64,000 nt of DNA, from positions 31,239 to 95,238 of the forward strand of contig MOXJ01000006.1 in assembly GCA_002507565.1 (NCBI GenBank), read 5' to 3'. Made by a program: the position numbers and the translations under genes. Positions 1 to 8,426 of the stretch are shown here, in pieces. Source of the DNA: Candidatus Reconcilbacillus cellulovorans. GTDB taxonomy: Bacteria > Bacillota > Bacilli > Paenibacillales > Reconciliibacillaceae. Position 1 is the stretch's first letter. Each line of letters begins with the position of its first letter. A model generated the notes under the pieces. That model was not told the origin of the DNA, searched no databases, and saw only the letters and a list, made by a program, of their open reading frames with translations.

Positions 1-519
1 GATCCGGTACGCCTCGTCGGCGGACACGGCGTCTCCGAAATAGAGCATTTCTTTCGCTTTCGCCTGACCGATCAGTCTTTGCAGTCGCTGGGTTCCGCCG
101 CCGCCCGGCATGATGGCCAGCGTCACTTCCGGCAGGCCGATCTTGGCGTGCTCGGAACAGATGCGAAAATCGCAACACAGCGCCAGTTCGCAACCGCCGC
201 CGAGCGCAAGGCCGTTAATTCCGGCGACGACAGGCTTGGATAAGTTCTCCAGCATGTCGAACGTCCGCCTGGACAGCCGGTTCATCTGTTCCATGCCGCG
301 CGCGTCGAGATCGGCCATTTCGCGGATGTCCGCACCGGCCGCGAACGCGCGGTCGCCTTTTGCCGTTAGGATGACGGCTTTGACCTCGTCGTTCGACTCG
401 ATCTGTTCGAGCAGTTCGTACAGTTCCTCGAACAATCTTCGGTTGAGCGCGTTGACGGGCGGACGGTTCAGATATATCGTCGCCACGCGGTTCTCAAGAC
501 TCCATTCCAAGGTTTCCAT
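1..519 (-). CDS. Enoyl-CoA hydratase/isomerase family protein (partial, C-terminus off the left edge)
   Basis: Crotonase-fold enzyme, expected to hydrate 2-enoyl-CoA in fatty-acid or butanoate metabolism in the cytoplasm. The 173 visible residues carry the oxyanion-hole segment around AFAAGADIREM (59-68), the GGGCELALCCD block (107-117) with a catalytic-type Glu111, and the second catalytic-type glutamate in GLPEV (Glu131), followed by the usual PGGGGTQRL stretch. The gene is open to the window edge, so roughly 85-90 residues are missing. ATG at 519 follows an AGGAG-type site about 12 bases upstream, and no closer in-frame start exists. It begins 18 bases after the 3-hydroxyacyl-CoA dehydrogenase gene and must share its transcript. 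Chain-length specificity cannot be read from this. Confidence 0.92.
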   Translation of the reverse strand, partial: METLEWSLENRVATIYLNRPPVNALNRRLFEELYELLEQIESNDEVKAVILTAKGDRAFAAGADIREMADLDARGMEQMNRLSRRTFDMLENLSKPVVAGINGLALGGGCELALCCDFRICSEHAKIGLPEVTLAIMPGGGGTQRLQRLIGQAKAKEMLYFGDAVSADEAYRI

Positions 520-537
520 ATCTGCATCTCTCTCCTG

Positions 538-1410
538 TTACTTGTCTTGTGTCCCGTAATCATACCATCCGGCGCCGGTTTTCCTGCCGAGCCGTCCTGC
601 GCGGACGAGCCGCCTGAGCGACAGCGGAGCCGCAAACCGGTCGTCGCGGAATTCCTGGTAGAAATAGTCCATCACGTACAGGCCGATGTCCACACCCGCG
701 AAATCCTGCAGCTCGAACGGGCCCATCGGATAATTCAGACCGAGCCGGACCGCCTTGTCGACGTCTTCCGGCGTCGCCACCCCTTCTTCGACAAGCCGGA
801 TCGCTTCGATGAACTGCGGAATCATGACGCGGTTGACAATAAATCCCGGCGAATCTTTCTTCACCTCGATCGGTTCCTTGCCGAGCTCGCGCGCAAGCGC
901 CATGAGCGCCTCGACCGTCGAGTCGCTCGTCTTAAGGCCTCGTACGACCTCGACCAGCTTCATCACGGGAGCCGGATTGAAAAAATGCATACCGGCGAAC
1001 CGGTCCTGCCGGGTCGTCGCTTCCGCCAGTTCCGTAATCGACAGCGACGACGTATTCGTTGCGAACAGCGTTTCCGGCCGCGCAATCCGGTCTAGCCGGG
1101 CGAACACGTCTTTTTTGACGTCCATTTTTTCTACAACTGCCTCGATGATGACGTCGGCCTGCTGGAACCGATCCAGTTCCGTCGTCGTCTGAACGCGGGC
1201 CAGCGCCATTTCCTTTTCGGTTTCGGCCATTCGGCCTTTTTGCACGTTTCGTTCCAGAAACGATTCCATTCGCTTAAACGCTTTCTCCAGCTGCGATTTG
1301 TCCACGTCGAACAGCAACACCTGAAACCCGCGTTCCGCCGCAAGCTGAGCGATGCCGCTGCCCATTGTGCCGGCGCCGACGACGCCGATCGTTCGTTTGC
1401 CCATCTCCAT
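538..1410 (-). CDS. 3-hydroxybutyryl-CoA / 3-hydroxyacyl-CoA dehydrogenase
   Basis: NAD-dependent oxidation of L-3-hydroxyacyl-CoA to 3-ketoacyl-CoA, the step after enoyl-CoA hydration. The N-terminal Rossmann motif GAGTMGSG (12-19) is followed by the family signature with HFFNPAPVMKLVEVV, containing the catalytic histidine, and by the C-terminal helical dimerisation domain. About 290 residues, normal for Hbd/MmgB proteins. An upstream ATG exists at 1425, but AAGGAG lies 6 bases before the ATG at 1410. The TATAAT at 1443-1448 would start transcription inside the only other Shine-Dalgarno-like sequence, so 1410 is preferred. Together with the hydratase downstream it forms a two-step beta-oxidation unit. 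Confidence 0.93.
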   Translation of the reverse strand: MEMGKRTIGVVGAGTMGSGIAQLAAERGFQVLLFDVDKSQLEKAFKRMESFLERNVQKGRMAETEKEMALARVQTTTELDRFQQADVIIEAVVEKMDVKKDVFARLDRIARPETLFATNTSSLSITELAEATTRQDRFAGMHFFNPAPVMKLVEVVRGLKTSDSTVEALMALARELGKEPIEVKKDSPGFIVNRVMIPQFIEAIRLVEEGVATPEDVDKAVRLGLNYPMGPFELQDFAGVDIGLYVMDYFYQEFRDDRFAAPLSLRRLVRAGRLGRKTGAGWYDYGTQDK

Positions 1411-1442
1411 CCGACTCTCCTTCATCCCTGCGTTTCGCCTCC

Positions 1443-1472
1443 ATTATAAGCCCGCGCGTCGCCGCGCCTGAA
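1443..1472 (-). promoter_or_regulatory. Candidate sigma-A promoter of the hydroxyacyl-CoA dehydrogenase operon
   Basis: On the minus strand, TTCAGG is followed by 18 bases and a perfect TATAAT. The -35 is poor and the -10 is good. The predicted start of transcription falls a few bases before the ATG at 1425, favouring translation from 1410. Confidence 0.35.
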
Positions 1473-1607
1473 CGTTCACGGTGCACGAAAAAAGATCCGG
1501 ATTTTCGTCTTCCATATCGGAAAACGGGCCGGATCAAACCGCAATGTCGATTCAATCGTTTATAATAAATGGAGATCGTCACCGTTTCTCAGAAAGGAGC
1601 ACGGGGC

Positions 1608-2612
1608 ATGAAAACGAAATTCGGAATGTCGGTCGTCGTCTTCCTGATCGCCGCTTTTGCCTTTTTGTCCGCAGCGGTGTTTTCGGCGGTCGTTCCCGCA
1701 GCCGACGGCGGCGTTCGGATCGTATCCGACCGCCAGCTCGTCGCGGAAGCCGGCGTGTTGCAGGGCGACGAAAACGGGCTGACCGCCGCCTACTGGGAGA
1801 AAGAAACGACGCGTCTTCAGGCGGCCATCCTGTTTTTGCGGCTGAAAGGACTTGAACAGGAAGCGCTTTCATTCCGCAGCACCGACAATTTCGCCGACGC
1901 CGGTCTCGTCTGGCCGGGCGGTCGGGCGATTCTGGCCTATCTGAAAGCGCATCCCGAACTCGGCTGGGCCGGAGTCGGCGGCAACCGGTTCGACCCGCTC
2001 GCGGTCATCACCGGACAACAGCTGTACAAAGTGTTGTTGGAAACGCTCGGCTACAAGCAGGACGTCGACTTCCGCTATGAAGACGTGCCGGCGTTCGCGC
2101 GGTCGCTCGGCATCGGCGCGAGGGTCGGCCTGACAAAAGTGCGGAATAAGCATTTGGCTGGAGCGCTCGTGGAGTTGTTGAGCGCCAAGCCAAAAGGGGG
2201 AATGAAAACGGTCGGCGAACTGTTGGCCGCTTTCGATCCGTCGATCGCGGCCAAGCTGGGAGCGATTCCATCGTCCGGCATCCGGGTGGTCGACCACGGC
2301 CATGGCGCGATGTTGACGGACGAAGCGGGTATGACGCTCTACTACTTCGCGCGGGACGCAGCGGATTTGGATGCCTGTAAAGCGACATGCCTGCAGAAAT
2401 GGCCGATCTTTTACCGCGAAAACCTGTACTTGCCGGCCGAACTCGATCCCGCTGACGTCGGCGTGCTCGTCCGTCCGGACGGCGCAAAACAAATCACCTA
2501 CCGCGGCTGGCCGCTCTACTACTTCGCCGACGACAAGGCGCCCGGCGACATGAAAGGCGCGGGCGTAAACAACGTCTGGTTCGCCGCGCAGCCGGAATTG
2601 CCCGTCAGGTGA
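1608..2612 (+). CDS. Secreted protein with two Yx(FWY)xxD repeats (COG4315/PF03640 type)
   Basis: Exported protein of 334 residues and unknown function. Residues 1-32 are a signal peptide: basic start, hydrophobic core, AVVPAA-like cleavage region. Residues 60-210 are helical with SLH-like phrases (FADAGLVW, FDPLAVITGQQLY, YEDVPAFARSLGI). The C-terminus has two copies of the COG4315 repeat, at about 226-270 and 286-330, each with the LYYFARD or LYYFADD motif. Two cysteines (257, 261; CKATC) sit in the first repeat. ATG at 1608 has AAAGGAG 8 bases upstream; the longer ATG at 1569 has no ribosome site and would lack a sensible signal peptide. It is divergent from the beta-oxidation genes and probably monocistronic. 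The SLH resemblance is my inference. Confidence 0.8.
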   Translation: MKTKFGMSVVVFLIAAFAFLSAAVFSAVVPAADGGVRIVSDRQLVAEAGVLQGDENGLTAAYWEKETTRLQAAILFLRLKGLEQEALSFRSTDNFADAGLVWPGGRAILAYLKAHPELGWAGVGGNRFDPLAVITGQQLYKVLLETLGYKQDVDFRYEDVPAFARSLGIGARVGLTKVRNKHLAGALVELLSAKPKGGMKTVGELLAAFDPSIAAKLGAIPSSGIRVVDHGHGAMLTDEAGMTLYYFARDAADLDACKATCLQKWPIFYRENLYLPAELDPADVGVLVRPDGAKQITYRGWPLYYFADDKAPGDMKGAGVNNVWFAAQPELPVR

Positions 2613-2641
2613 ACCTGCAAAGTCCGAGGAAACGACGACGA

Positions 2642-2702
2642 GCGCGGCCGCCCGGTCGAAACGGGCGGCCGCGCCCCCTTTCCCCGCCCGCGCGGGCTGT
2701 TT
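2642..2702. terminator. Convergent terminator region
   Basis: A perfect 13-bp stem (2642-2654 with 2662-2674, 7-base loop) is followed by the palindrome GCCCGCGCGGGC (2686-2697) and TGTTTT. It lies between the convergent ends of the secreted-protein gene and the oxidoreductase gene. The T tract is best on the plus strand. Confidence 0.6.
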
Positions 2703-2711
2703 TCCTATATT

Positions 2712-3869
2712 TTACGCCACGTCTTCCCCCACCTTCACCCAACGGCCTTCCTTCGCGCTTCGCACGACCGCGTCCAGCACCAGCATGACGCGGTACCCTT
2801 CTTCCAGCGACGCGACGGAATCCGGCGGCGCGTCCGCCCCGTCCGCGACGGCGCGGTAAAAATTCAGCATCATGTTCTTCAGCGCGTCGGCCCACCCTTC
2901 CTCGTGTCCGCCGGGATAATGGACGAACGAAGCGACCTCGCGGCCGACGAGCGACGGATCGCGCATCAGCGTCTCGTTCGCACGGTCGCGCCGGCCGATC
3001 CAAAGCCGCGCGGGCTGTTCCTGTTCCCAGCCGCACGCCGCTTTCGAGCCGTCCAGATAAAGCGCCAAGCCGTTCTTGCGCCCCGGCGACACCTGCGATA
3101 CGGTAAACACGCCGCGCGTGCCGTCGTCGAACCGGACCAGCACGGAACTGTAATCTTCCGTGTCCACTTTTACCGGTTCGGCGTCGTCCGCCCCGCCGGT
3201 CTCGAACGTCAACCGCCCGCTTCTCGGCTTCAGCCGGACGGGAACGACCGTCGCCATGTCGGCGAACACTTCCGCGATCCGCTTGCCCGACACATACTGG
3301 GCGAGATCGATAAGGTGCGAGCCGATGTCGCCGAGCGCGCGCGTCGAGCCGCCGTACTGCGGTTCAAGCCGCCAGTTGTAATCGGTCTCGTACAACAGCC
3401 AGTCCTGCAAATATTCGCCGCGCACGATCCGCACGTCGCCCAGCTCGCCGGAGCGCACCATGGCGCGCATCTGCTGCACCAGCGGAAACTGCCGGTAGTT
3501 GAAGTTGACGCCCGCGACCAGCCGCTTGCCTTTCGCCGTCTGCCACAGATCGCGCGCCTCGGCGCTCGTCATCGTCAGCGGCTTCTCGGACAAAAGATGT
3601 TTGCCGTGTTCCAACACCGCTTTGTTGATCGCGTAATGCAGATGGTTCGGCGTGCAGTTGTGGATGACGTCGATGTCTGGATCGCGCAGGACGTCGCGGT
3701 AGTCGCCATACGCGCGCGGCACATGCAGCTGCTTGGCCAGCTCCTTCGCCCGCGCCTCACTGCTCTGGGCGATCGCGACCACTTCGACGAAACCGAGCCG
3801 GCGGACGGCCTCGAGGTGAGCCCGTCCGATAAAACCCGCGCCCAAAATCGCAGCTTTCAACGTTTTCAT
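2712..3869 (-). CDS. Gfo/Idh/MocA family NAD(P)-dependent oxidoreductase
   Basis: Predicted sugar or inositol-type dehydrogenase of 385 residues. The N-terminal Rossmann fold has AILGAGFIGRAH, the family EKP motif appears in LLSEKPLTM near residue 97, and the C-terminal alpha/beta domain covers residues 130-350 with the GDIGSHLIDLAQ histidine segment. The upstream ATG (3875) would abut the GGGGAG site, so the ATG at 3869 with a 6-base spacer is preferred. It starts 12 bases after the folC stop and is likely read through from folC, an unexpected partner for a folate enzyme. The substrate is unknown. Confidence 0.88.
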   Translation of the reverse strand: MKTLKAAILGAGFIGRAHLEAVRRLGFVEVVAIAQSSEARAKELAKQLHVPRAYGDYRDVLRDPDIDVIHNCTPNHLHYAINKAVLEHGKHLLSEKPLTMTSAEARDLWQTAKGKRLVAGVNFNYRQFPLVQQMRAMVRSGELGDVRIVRGEYLQDWLLYETDYNWRLEPQYGGSTRALGDIGSHLIDLAQYVSGKRIAEVFADMATVVPVRLKPRSGRLTFETGGADDAEPVKVDTEDYSSVLVRFDDGTRGVFTVSQVSPGRKNGLALYLDGSKAACGWEQEQPARLWIGRRDRANETLMRDPSLVGREVASFVHYPGGHEEGWADALKNMMLNFYRAVADGADAPPDSVASLEEGYRVMLVLDAVVRSAKEGRWVKVGEDVA

Positions 3870-3881
3870 GGACATCTCCCC

Positions 3882-5249
3882 TTACCAACCTTTCTCGGAC
3901 GCCGGCAACCGCAGAAGGGCCGCGCGCGCGTCCGACACTAGATACAGCGAACCGGTGACGACCGCCAAATCGTCCGGACCCGTCATTCGGACGAGTTTTT
4001 CCAGCGCCACTCGCCAGTCTGGCTCCGTCACGACGTCCAGGGACTTGCCCGTCTCGTCCGCCGCGCGACGGATCCGTTCGGCCAACGCGGCGGCTTCCAG
4101 CCGGTTGCGAAAAGACGGCTCGGTCGCGATCACGGCGTCCGCCAGCGGCACGATTCGCCGGAGAAACTCCGCGTGATCTTTTGCCGCCATCATGCCGACC
4201 ATCACGTTCAGCCGCCGATAGCGGTACACCGACCCGAGCGCGTCCGCCAGCGCCTGCGCGCCTTCCGGATTGTGGGCGCCGTCCAAGAGGACGCGAGGCG
4301 GGCCTTCAATCATCTCCAGCCGTCCCTTCCAAAACGTCTCCCGCATCGCCGCATACAGGTCTTCATCCTCGACGACAAGCGCGAAGTATTGCCGGAGCAC
4401 CTCGATCGTCATCAGCGCGACCGCCGCGTTCGCGATCTGATGCGCACCGTTCATCGAAATGCGCACATCCGGTATCGTCCGGTATGGACCGTGAAAATCG
4501 AAGGCTTGCTCGTTTAGCGCCGAAGACCGGACGTCAACCGTAAAATCGCGGCCGAACCGGTACACCGGCGCCTTCCGTTCGCGCGCGACGGACTCGATCA
4601 CGGCGAACGCCTCCGGCTGCGCGACGGCGGTGACGAGCGGCACGCCGTTTTTGATGATGCCGGCTTTCTCCGCCGCGATTTGCTCGATCGTGTCGCCGAG
4701 CACGTCCATGTGGTCGCGGCCGATGTTCGTAATGACCGTCGCGACCGGCGCGACGATATTGGTTGAATCGAGCCGCCCGCCGAGTCCCGTTTCCCAGACG
4801 ACGTAATCGGGATAAACGACGGTGGCGTAGTACAAAATCGCGAGAGCCGTCGACAACTCGAACATCGTCGGCGGCCCGAGTTCGGTCCGCTCCAGCTCGT
4901 CGGCCAGCGGCTTCAACCGGCCGGCGAGCTCGACGAGCGCGTCGTCCTCGATGTCGCGCAAGTTGTACTGAATCCGATTCTGGTAGCGCTCGAGAAAAGG
5001 CGACGTGAACGTCCCGACGTCGTAACCCGCGCGCCGCAGCACATGGGTAAGAAACGCGCACGTCGATCCTTTACCGTTCGTCCCGGCGACGTGGATATAG
5101 CGCAGCCGCCGCTCCGGATGGTCGAGCCGCTCCATCAGCCATTGCATCCGGCGGAGCCCCGGACGCATGCCGAGCGATTGCCGCGACGTGATCCATTCGA
5201 CCGCTTCTTCGACGGTAGAAAACACTCGCCTGTACGAACGCCCGTCCAT
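3882..5249 (-). CDS. folC: Bifunctional folylpolyglutamate synthase / dihydrofolate synthase
   Basis: Adds glutamate to dihydropteroate or folates in the cytoplasm, using ATP. The P-loop is GTNGKGST near residue 55, with the Mur-ligase-type central domain (VWETGLGGRLDSTN, TNIGRDHMD, AEKAGIIK) and a C-terminal ligase domain containing LLDGAHNPEGA. 455 residues is close to the Bacillus length. ATG at 5249 has GGGAG 9 bases upstream. It follows valS by 33 bases; valS-folC adjacency is standard in Bacillales. Confidence 0.95.
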   Translation of the reverse strand: MDGRSYRRVFSTVEEAVEWITSRQSLGMRPGLRRMQWLMERLDHPERRLRYIHVAGTNGKGSTCAFLTHVLRRAGYDVGTFTSPFLERYQNRIQYNLRDIEDDALVELAGRLKPLADELERTELGPPTMFELSTALAILYYATVVYPDYVVWETGLGGRLDSTNIVAPVATVITNIGRDHMDVLGDTIEQIAAEKAGIIKNGVPLVTAVAQPEAFAVIESVARERKAPVYRFGRDFTVDVRSSALNEQAFDFHGPYRTIPDVRISMNGAHQIANAAVALMTIEVLRQYFALVVEDEDLYAAMRETFWKGRLEMIEGPPRVLLDGAHNPEGAQALADALGSVYRYRRLNVMVGMMAAKDHAEFLRRIVPLADAVIATEPSFRNRLEAAALAERIRRAADETGKSLDVVTEPDWRVALEKLVRMTGPDDLAVVTGSLYLVSDARAALLRLPASEKGW

Positions 5250-5282
5250 GGCCCGCCACTCCCGTCATTCGTCCGTGTGCCG

Positions 5283-7958
5283 TCATTTTCGCAACGCGGC
5301 CAGCCGTGCGAGCACCTTGTCGCGCTTTTCGACGTAATCGCGGTGTTTGGCGCGTTCTTCCTCGACGACCGCCTGCGGCGCCTTGGCGAGAAACTGTTCA
5401 TTGGCCAGCTTTCGCTCGACGCGCTCCACTTCGGCTTCGAGCCGGCGCAGCTCTTTTTCGAGCCGTTCGATCTCCTGGCCGACGTCGATCAGGCCGGACA
5501 GCGGCAAATAAAGCTCGGCCCCCGTCACGACCGCCGTCATCGCCTTGTCGGGCGCCGCAACCGACGGATCGATGCGCAGCTCCGACGTGTTGCAGAACTT
5601 GCGCAGATACGCCTCGTGCACTTCGAGCGTCCGCCTCGTCCAGTCGTCGGAAGGCTTGATCCAAAGCGCCACCGGTTTTCCGGGCGACACGCCGACTTCG
5701 GCGCGGACGTTGCGGACGGCGCGGATGACGTCCTTCAGCAGGTCCATCTCGCGAACCGCGTCGGGAGCCTCGAACACCGGATCATACGCCGGCCATTCCG
5801 CCAGCATGATCGTTTCGCCGTCGTGAGGAAGGTGTTGCCAGATTTCTTCCGTCAAAAACGGCATAAACGGATGCATCAGGCGGAGCGCCCGGTCGAGTGT
5901 GTAGACGAGCACCGAACGCGCGCGCCGTTTCGCCTCCTCGTCGTCGCCGTACAGCGGCAGCTTGGAAAACTCAATGTACCAGTCACACAGATCGTCCCAG
6001 ATGAAATCGTAAAGCAGCCGCCCCGCCTCGCCGAACTCATACTTGTCGAGCAAGCGCGTTACCTCGCGCGCCGTCTCGTTGAGCCGGTGCAAAATCCAGC
6101 GGTCGGCCGTGCCGAGTCCGCCGCCCAAGCTAAGGTCGCTCAGCGTGAAGTCGCCCAGGTTCATGATCGCGAACCGTGCCGCGTTCCAGATCTTGTTGGC
6201 GAAATTGCGCGCCTGTTCGACCCGCTCCCAGCGGAACCGCAAATCCTGCCCCGGCGTGATGCCGGTCGAAATCATGAACCGCATCGCGTCGGCGCCGTAG
6301 CGCTCGATCACGTCGAGCGGGTCGACGCCGTTGCCGAGCGACTTCGACATTTTCCGCCCCTCGGCGTCGCGGACGAGCCCGTGGATCAGCACGTCCCGGA
6401 ACGGAATCGTTCCGGTGAATTCAAGAGCCGTAAAAATCATACGGGCTACCCAGAAATAAATGATGTCGTAGCCGGTCACCAGCACGTCGGTCGGATAATA
6501 CCGCCGCATGTCGCCGCTTTCGTCCGGCCATCCCAGCGTCGAAAACGGCCAGAGCGCGGAGCTGAACCACGTGTCGAGCACGTCCTCGTCCTGCGTTACG
6601 GAGGCACTTCCGCACTTCGAACACGCCCGAACCTCACCGCGGGCGACCGTGATCTCGCCGCAATCGCCGCAATACCACGCCGGAATGCGATGTCCCCACC
6701 AGAGTTGTCGAGAAATACACCAGTCTTTTACGTTTTCGATCCAGTGCATATAGATTTTCTCAAACCGCTCGGGCACGAACCGGACGCCTTTGCCCGACCG
6801 CTGCGCCTCGATGGCGCGTTCCGCAAGCGGCTTCATGCGGACGAACCACTGGGTGGACAAAATCGGTTCTACGACCGCTCCGCTTCGGTCGCTATGGCCG
6901 ACCATGTGAACGTGCTCCTCGACGCGAAGAAGCACCCCTTGCGCCCGCAAATCTTCCACCAGTTTCTTTCGACATTCGAACCGGTCGAGGCCTTGGTACG
7001 GCCCGGCGTTTTCGTTCATGCGGCCGGCTTCGTCCATAACGAGCACCTGCGGCAGGTTATGGCGCAGGCCGACCTCGAAATCGTTCGGATCGTGCGCCGG
7101 CGTAATTTTCACCGCGCCGCTGCCGAACTCCTTGTCGACGTACTCGTCGGCGATAATGGGAATTTCGCGACCGACGACGGGCAATACGACCGTTTTGCCG
7201 ACCAGATGTCGGTACCGTTCGTCGTCGGGATGCACCGCCACCGCCGTATCGCCGAGCATTGTCTCCGGCCGCGTCGTCGCGACGACGATAAACCCGTCGC
7301 CGTCTTTCAGCGGATATTTCAGATGGTAGAGAGCGCCCTTGACTTCGCGGTATTCGACCTCGATGTCCGACAGCGCCGTGCGCGCAACCGGGTCCCAGTT
7401 AATGATTCGCTTACCGCGGTAAATGAGCCCTTTTTCATACAGTCGGACGAACACCTCGCGGACCGCCGCGGACAAGCCTTCGTCCAGCGTGAAGCGCTCG
7501 CGCGAATAGTCGAGCGAAAAGCCCATTTTCGCCCATTGCTCGCGGATCGTGTTCGCCGACTGTTCCTTCCACTGCCAGACGCGCTCGAGAAAACGCTCCC
7601 GACCAAGGTCGTAACGGCTCAGGCCCTCCCGCTCGCGCAACATCTGCTCGACTTTCGTCTGCGTCGCGATGCCGGCGTGGTCGGTACCGGGCAGCCACAG
7701 GGCGTCGTATCCCTGCATCCGCTTGAAGCGGATCAAAATATCCTGCAGCGTGAAATCGAGTGCGTGTCCGATGTGCAGGCTGCCGGTTACATTCGGCGGC
7801 GGAATCACGATCGTGTAAGGCTTGGCGCCGCTTTTGCGCCCTGCTTGAAAGTAGCCGCCTTTCAGCCAGTATGCGTACCATTTCGCTTCGACCGACTTCG
7901 GATCGTAAGCCGCCGGCATGGCGGTGCCCGGAGCATCGGCGTTCGACGTGTTCGCCAT
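5283..7958 (-). CDS. valS: Valyl-tRNA synthetase
   Basis: Class I aminoacyl-tRNA synthetase charging tRNA-Val. The HIGH-region motif [14 protein letters not shown] is at residues 53-66, the editing domain follows, and [11 protein letters not shown] (KMSKS loop) lies near residue 525. A CGDCG...CSKCG cysteine cluster near 430-455 probably holds zinc. The C-terminal arm is a charged coiled coil rich in [16 protein letters not shown]. 891 residues, normal. Transcription appears to begin at a good promoter (8088-8116) separated from the gene by a terminator-like hairpin, so attenuation is plausible. No T-box consensus was recognised. Confidence 0.97.
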   Translation of the reverse strand: MANTSNADAPGTAMPAAYDPKSVEAKWYAYWLKGGYFQAGRKSGAKPYTIVIPPPNVTGSLHIGHALDFTLQDILIRFKRMQGYDALWLPGTDHAGIATQTKVEQMLREREGLSRYDLGRERFLERVWQWKEQSANTIREQWAKMGFSLDYSRERFTLDEGLSAAVREVFVRLYEKGLIYRGKRIINWDPVARTALSDIEVEYREVKGALYHLKYPLKDGDGFIVVATTRPETMLGDTAVAVHPDDERYRHLVGKTVVLPVVGREIPIIADEYVDKEFGSGAVKITPAHDPNDFEVGLRHNLPQVLVMDEAGRMNENAGPYQGLDRFECRKKLVEDLRAQGVLLRVEEHVHMVGHSDRSGAVVEPILSTQWFVRMKPLAERAIEAQRSGKGVRFVPERFEKIYMHWIENVKDWCISRQLWWGHRIPAWYCGDCGEITVARGEVRACSKCGSASVTQDEDVLDTWFSSALWPFSTLGWPDESGDMRRYYPTDVLVTGYDIIYFWVARMIFTALEFTGTIPFRDVLIHGLVRDAEGRKMSKSLGNGVDPLDVIERYGADAMRFMISTGITPGQDLRFRWERVEQARNFANKIWNAARFAIMNLGDFTLSDLSLGGGLGTADRWILHRLNETAREVTRLLDKYEFGEAGRLLYDFIWDDLCDWYIEFSKLPLYGDDEEAKRRARSVLVYTLDRALRLMHPFMPFLTEEIWQHLPHDGETIMLAEWPAYDPVFEAPDAVREMDLLKDVIRAVRNVRAEVGVSPGKPVALWIKPSDDWTRRTLEVHEAYLRKFCNTSELRIDPSVAAPDKAMTAVVTGAELYLPLSGLIDVGQEIERLEKELRRLEAEVERVERKLANEQFLAKAPQAVVEEERAKHRDYVEKRDKVLARLAALRK

Positions 7959-8030
7959 CGTTCGTTCGGAACCTCCCGTTCGGCCTCGTCCGAGAGCCGG
8001 GCCTTATCCTGGAATGCCCGACCCCTATCG

Positions 8031-8063
8031 AAAAAGCCTTCCGTCCGGTACCGAACGGAAGGC
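8031..8063 (-). terminator. Terminator-like hairpin in the valS leader
   Basis: On the minus strand a 9-bp stem (8055-8063 with 8036-8044) with inner GGTACC is followed directly by TTTTT (8035-8031). It is 68-73 bases upstream of the valS ATG and only about 18 bases after the predicted transcription start. It may be an attenuator, or the terminator for transcripts arriving from spoVID. Confidence 0.7.
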
Positions 8064-8087
8064 GGCTGCACTTCGCATGACATTTTT

Positions 8088-8116
8088 ATGATACCGTTTC
8101 GGGAAAGTTCCGTCAA
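8088..8116 (-). promoter_or_regulatory. Sigma-A-type promoter of valS
   Basis: TTGACG, 17-base spacer, TATCAT on the minus strand. It is the only good promoter between spoVID and valS and lies just upstream of the terminator-like hairpin at 8031-8063. Confidence 0.6.
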
Positions 8117-8233
8117 TGTTTTCGGCGCAGCCCGGATGCCGTACATCGCCATCGAGAATCAGCCATTCACCCGTTCCACGCCTCCCTGGCCATAACATAC
8201 GATGAGAATGAACGGGAAAGGGGGTCGTGCGCC

Positions 8234-8398
8234 GTGGAACGCTGGTGGTGGCGAATTCGGCATCACGTGCGCGGCGTCGTGTTCCCGCTGCTTTGCTTGC
8301 AATTCGCGCGTACGCTGCTGATTCCAACCAGTCTCGACATTATCGTTCTGTTCGTGTTGTTTCTCATCTATATTGGATTTTTACTCAACAAATATTAG
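8234..8398 (+). CDS. Small membrane protein, 54 residues
   Basis: Not a recognised family. GTG start at 8234 preceded by AAGGGGG about 9 bases upstream, stop TAG at 8396-8398. The product begins basic and aromatic (VERWWWRIRHHVRG), has a moderately hydrophobic first half (FPLLCLQFARTLLIP) and a clear single membrane span of about 20 residues (IIVLFVLFLIYIGFLL), ending NKY. It lies on the strand opposite to spoVID and valS, inside the gap between them. The strong ribosome site, hydrophobic plan and lack of overlap with other genes argue for a real gene; no function can be assigned. Confidence 0.6.
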   Translation: MERWWWRIRHHVRGVVFPLLCLQFARTLLIPTSLDIIVLFVLFLIYIGFLLNKY

Positions 8399-8426
8399 GG
8401 CGTGACGATCGTCCGATCCTGCGGTC

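Noticed and set aside
5043..8195. A 1050-codon plus-strand open frame opposite folC and valS
   Set aside because: It mirrors the codon periodicity of the GC-rich valS gene, has no recognisable domain and is very rich in Arg, His and Pro. Antisense shadow. The same holds for long plus-strand frames at 14866-16518, 29069-31054 and 49759-51957.
7959..8233. T-box riboswitch for valS
   Set aside because: No TGGnACCGCG antiterminator core and too little space for stem I between the promoter and the hairpin.
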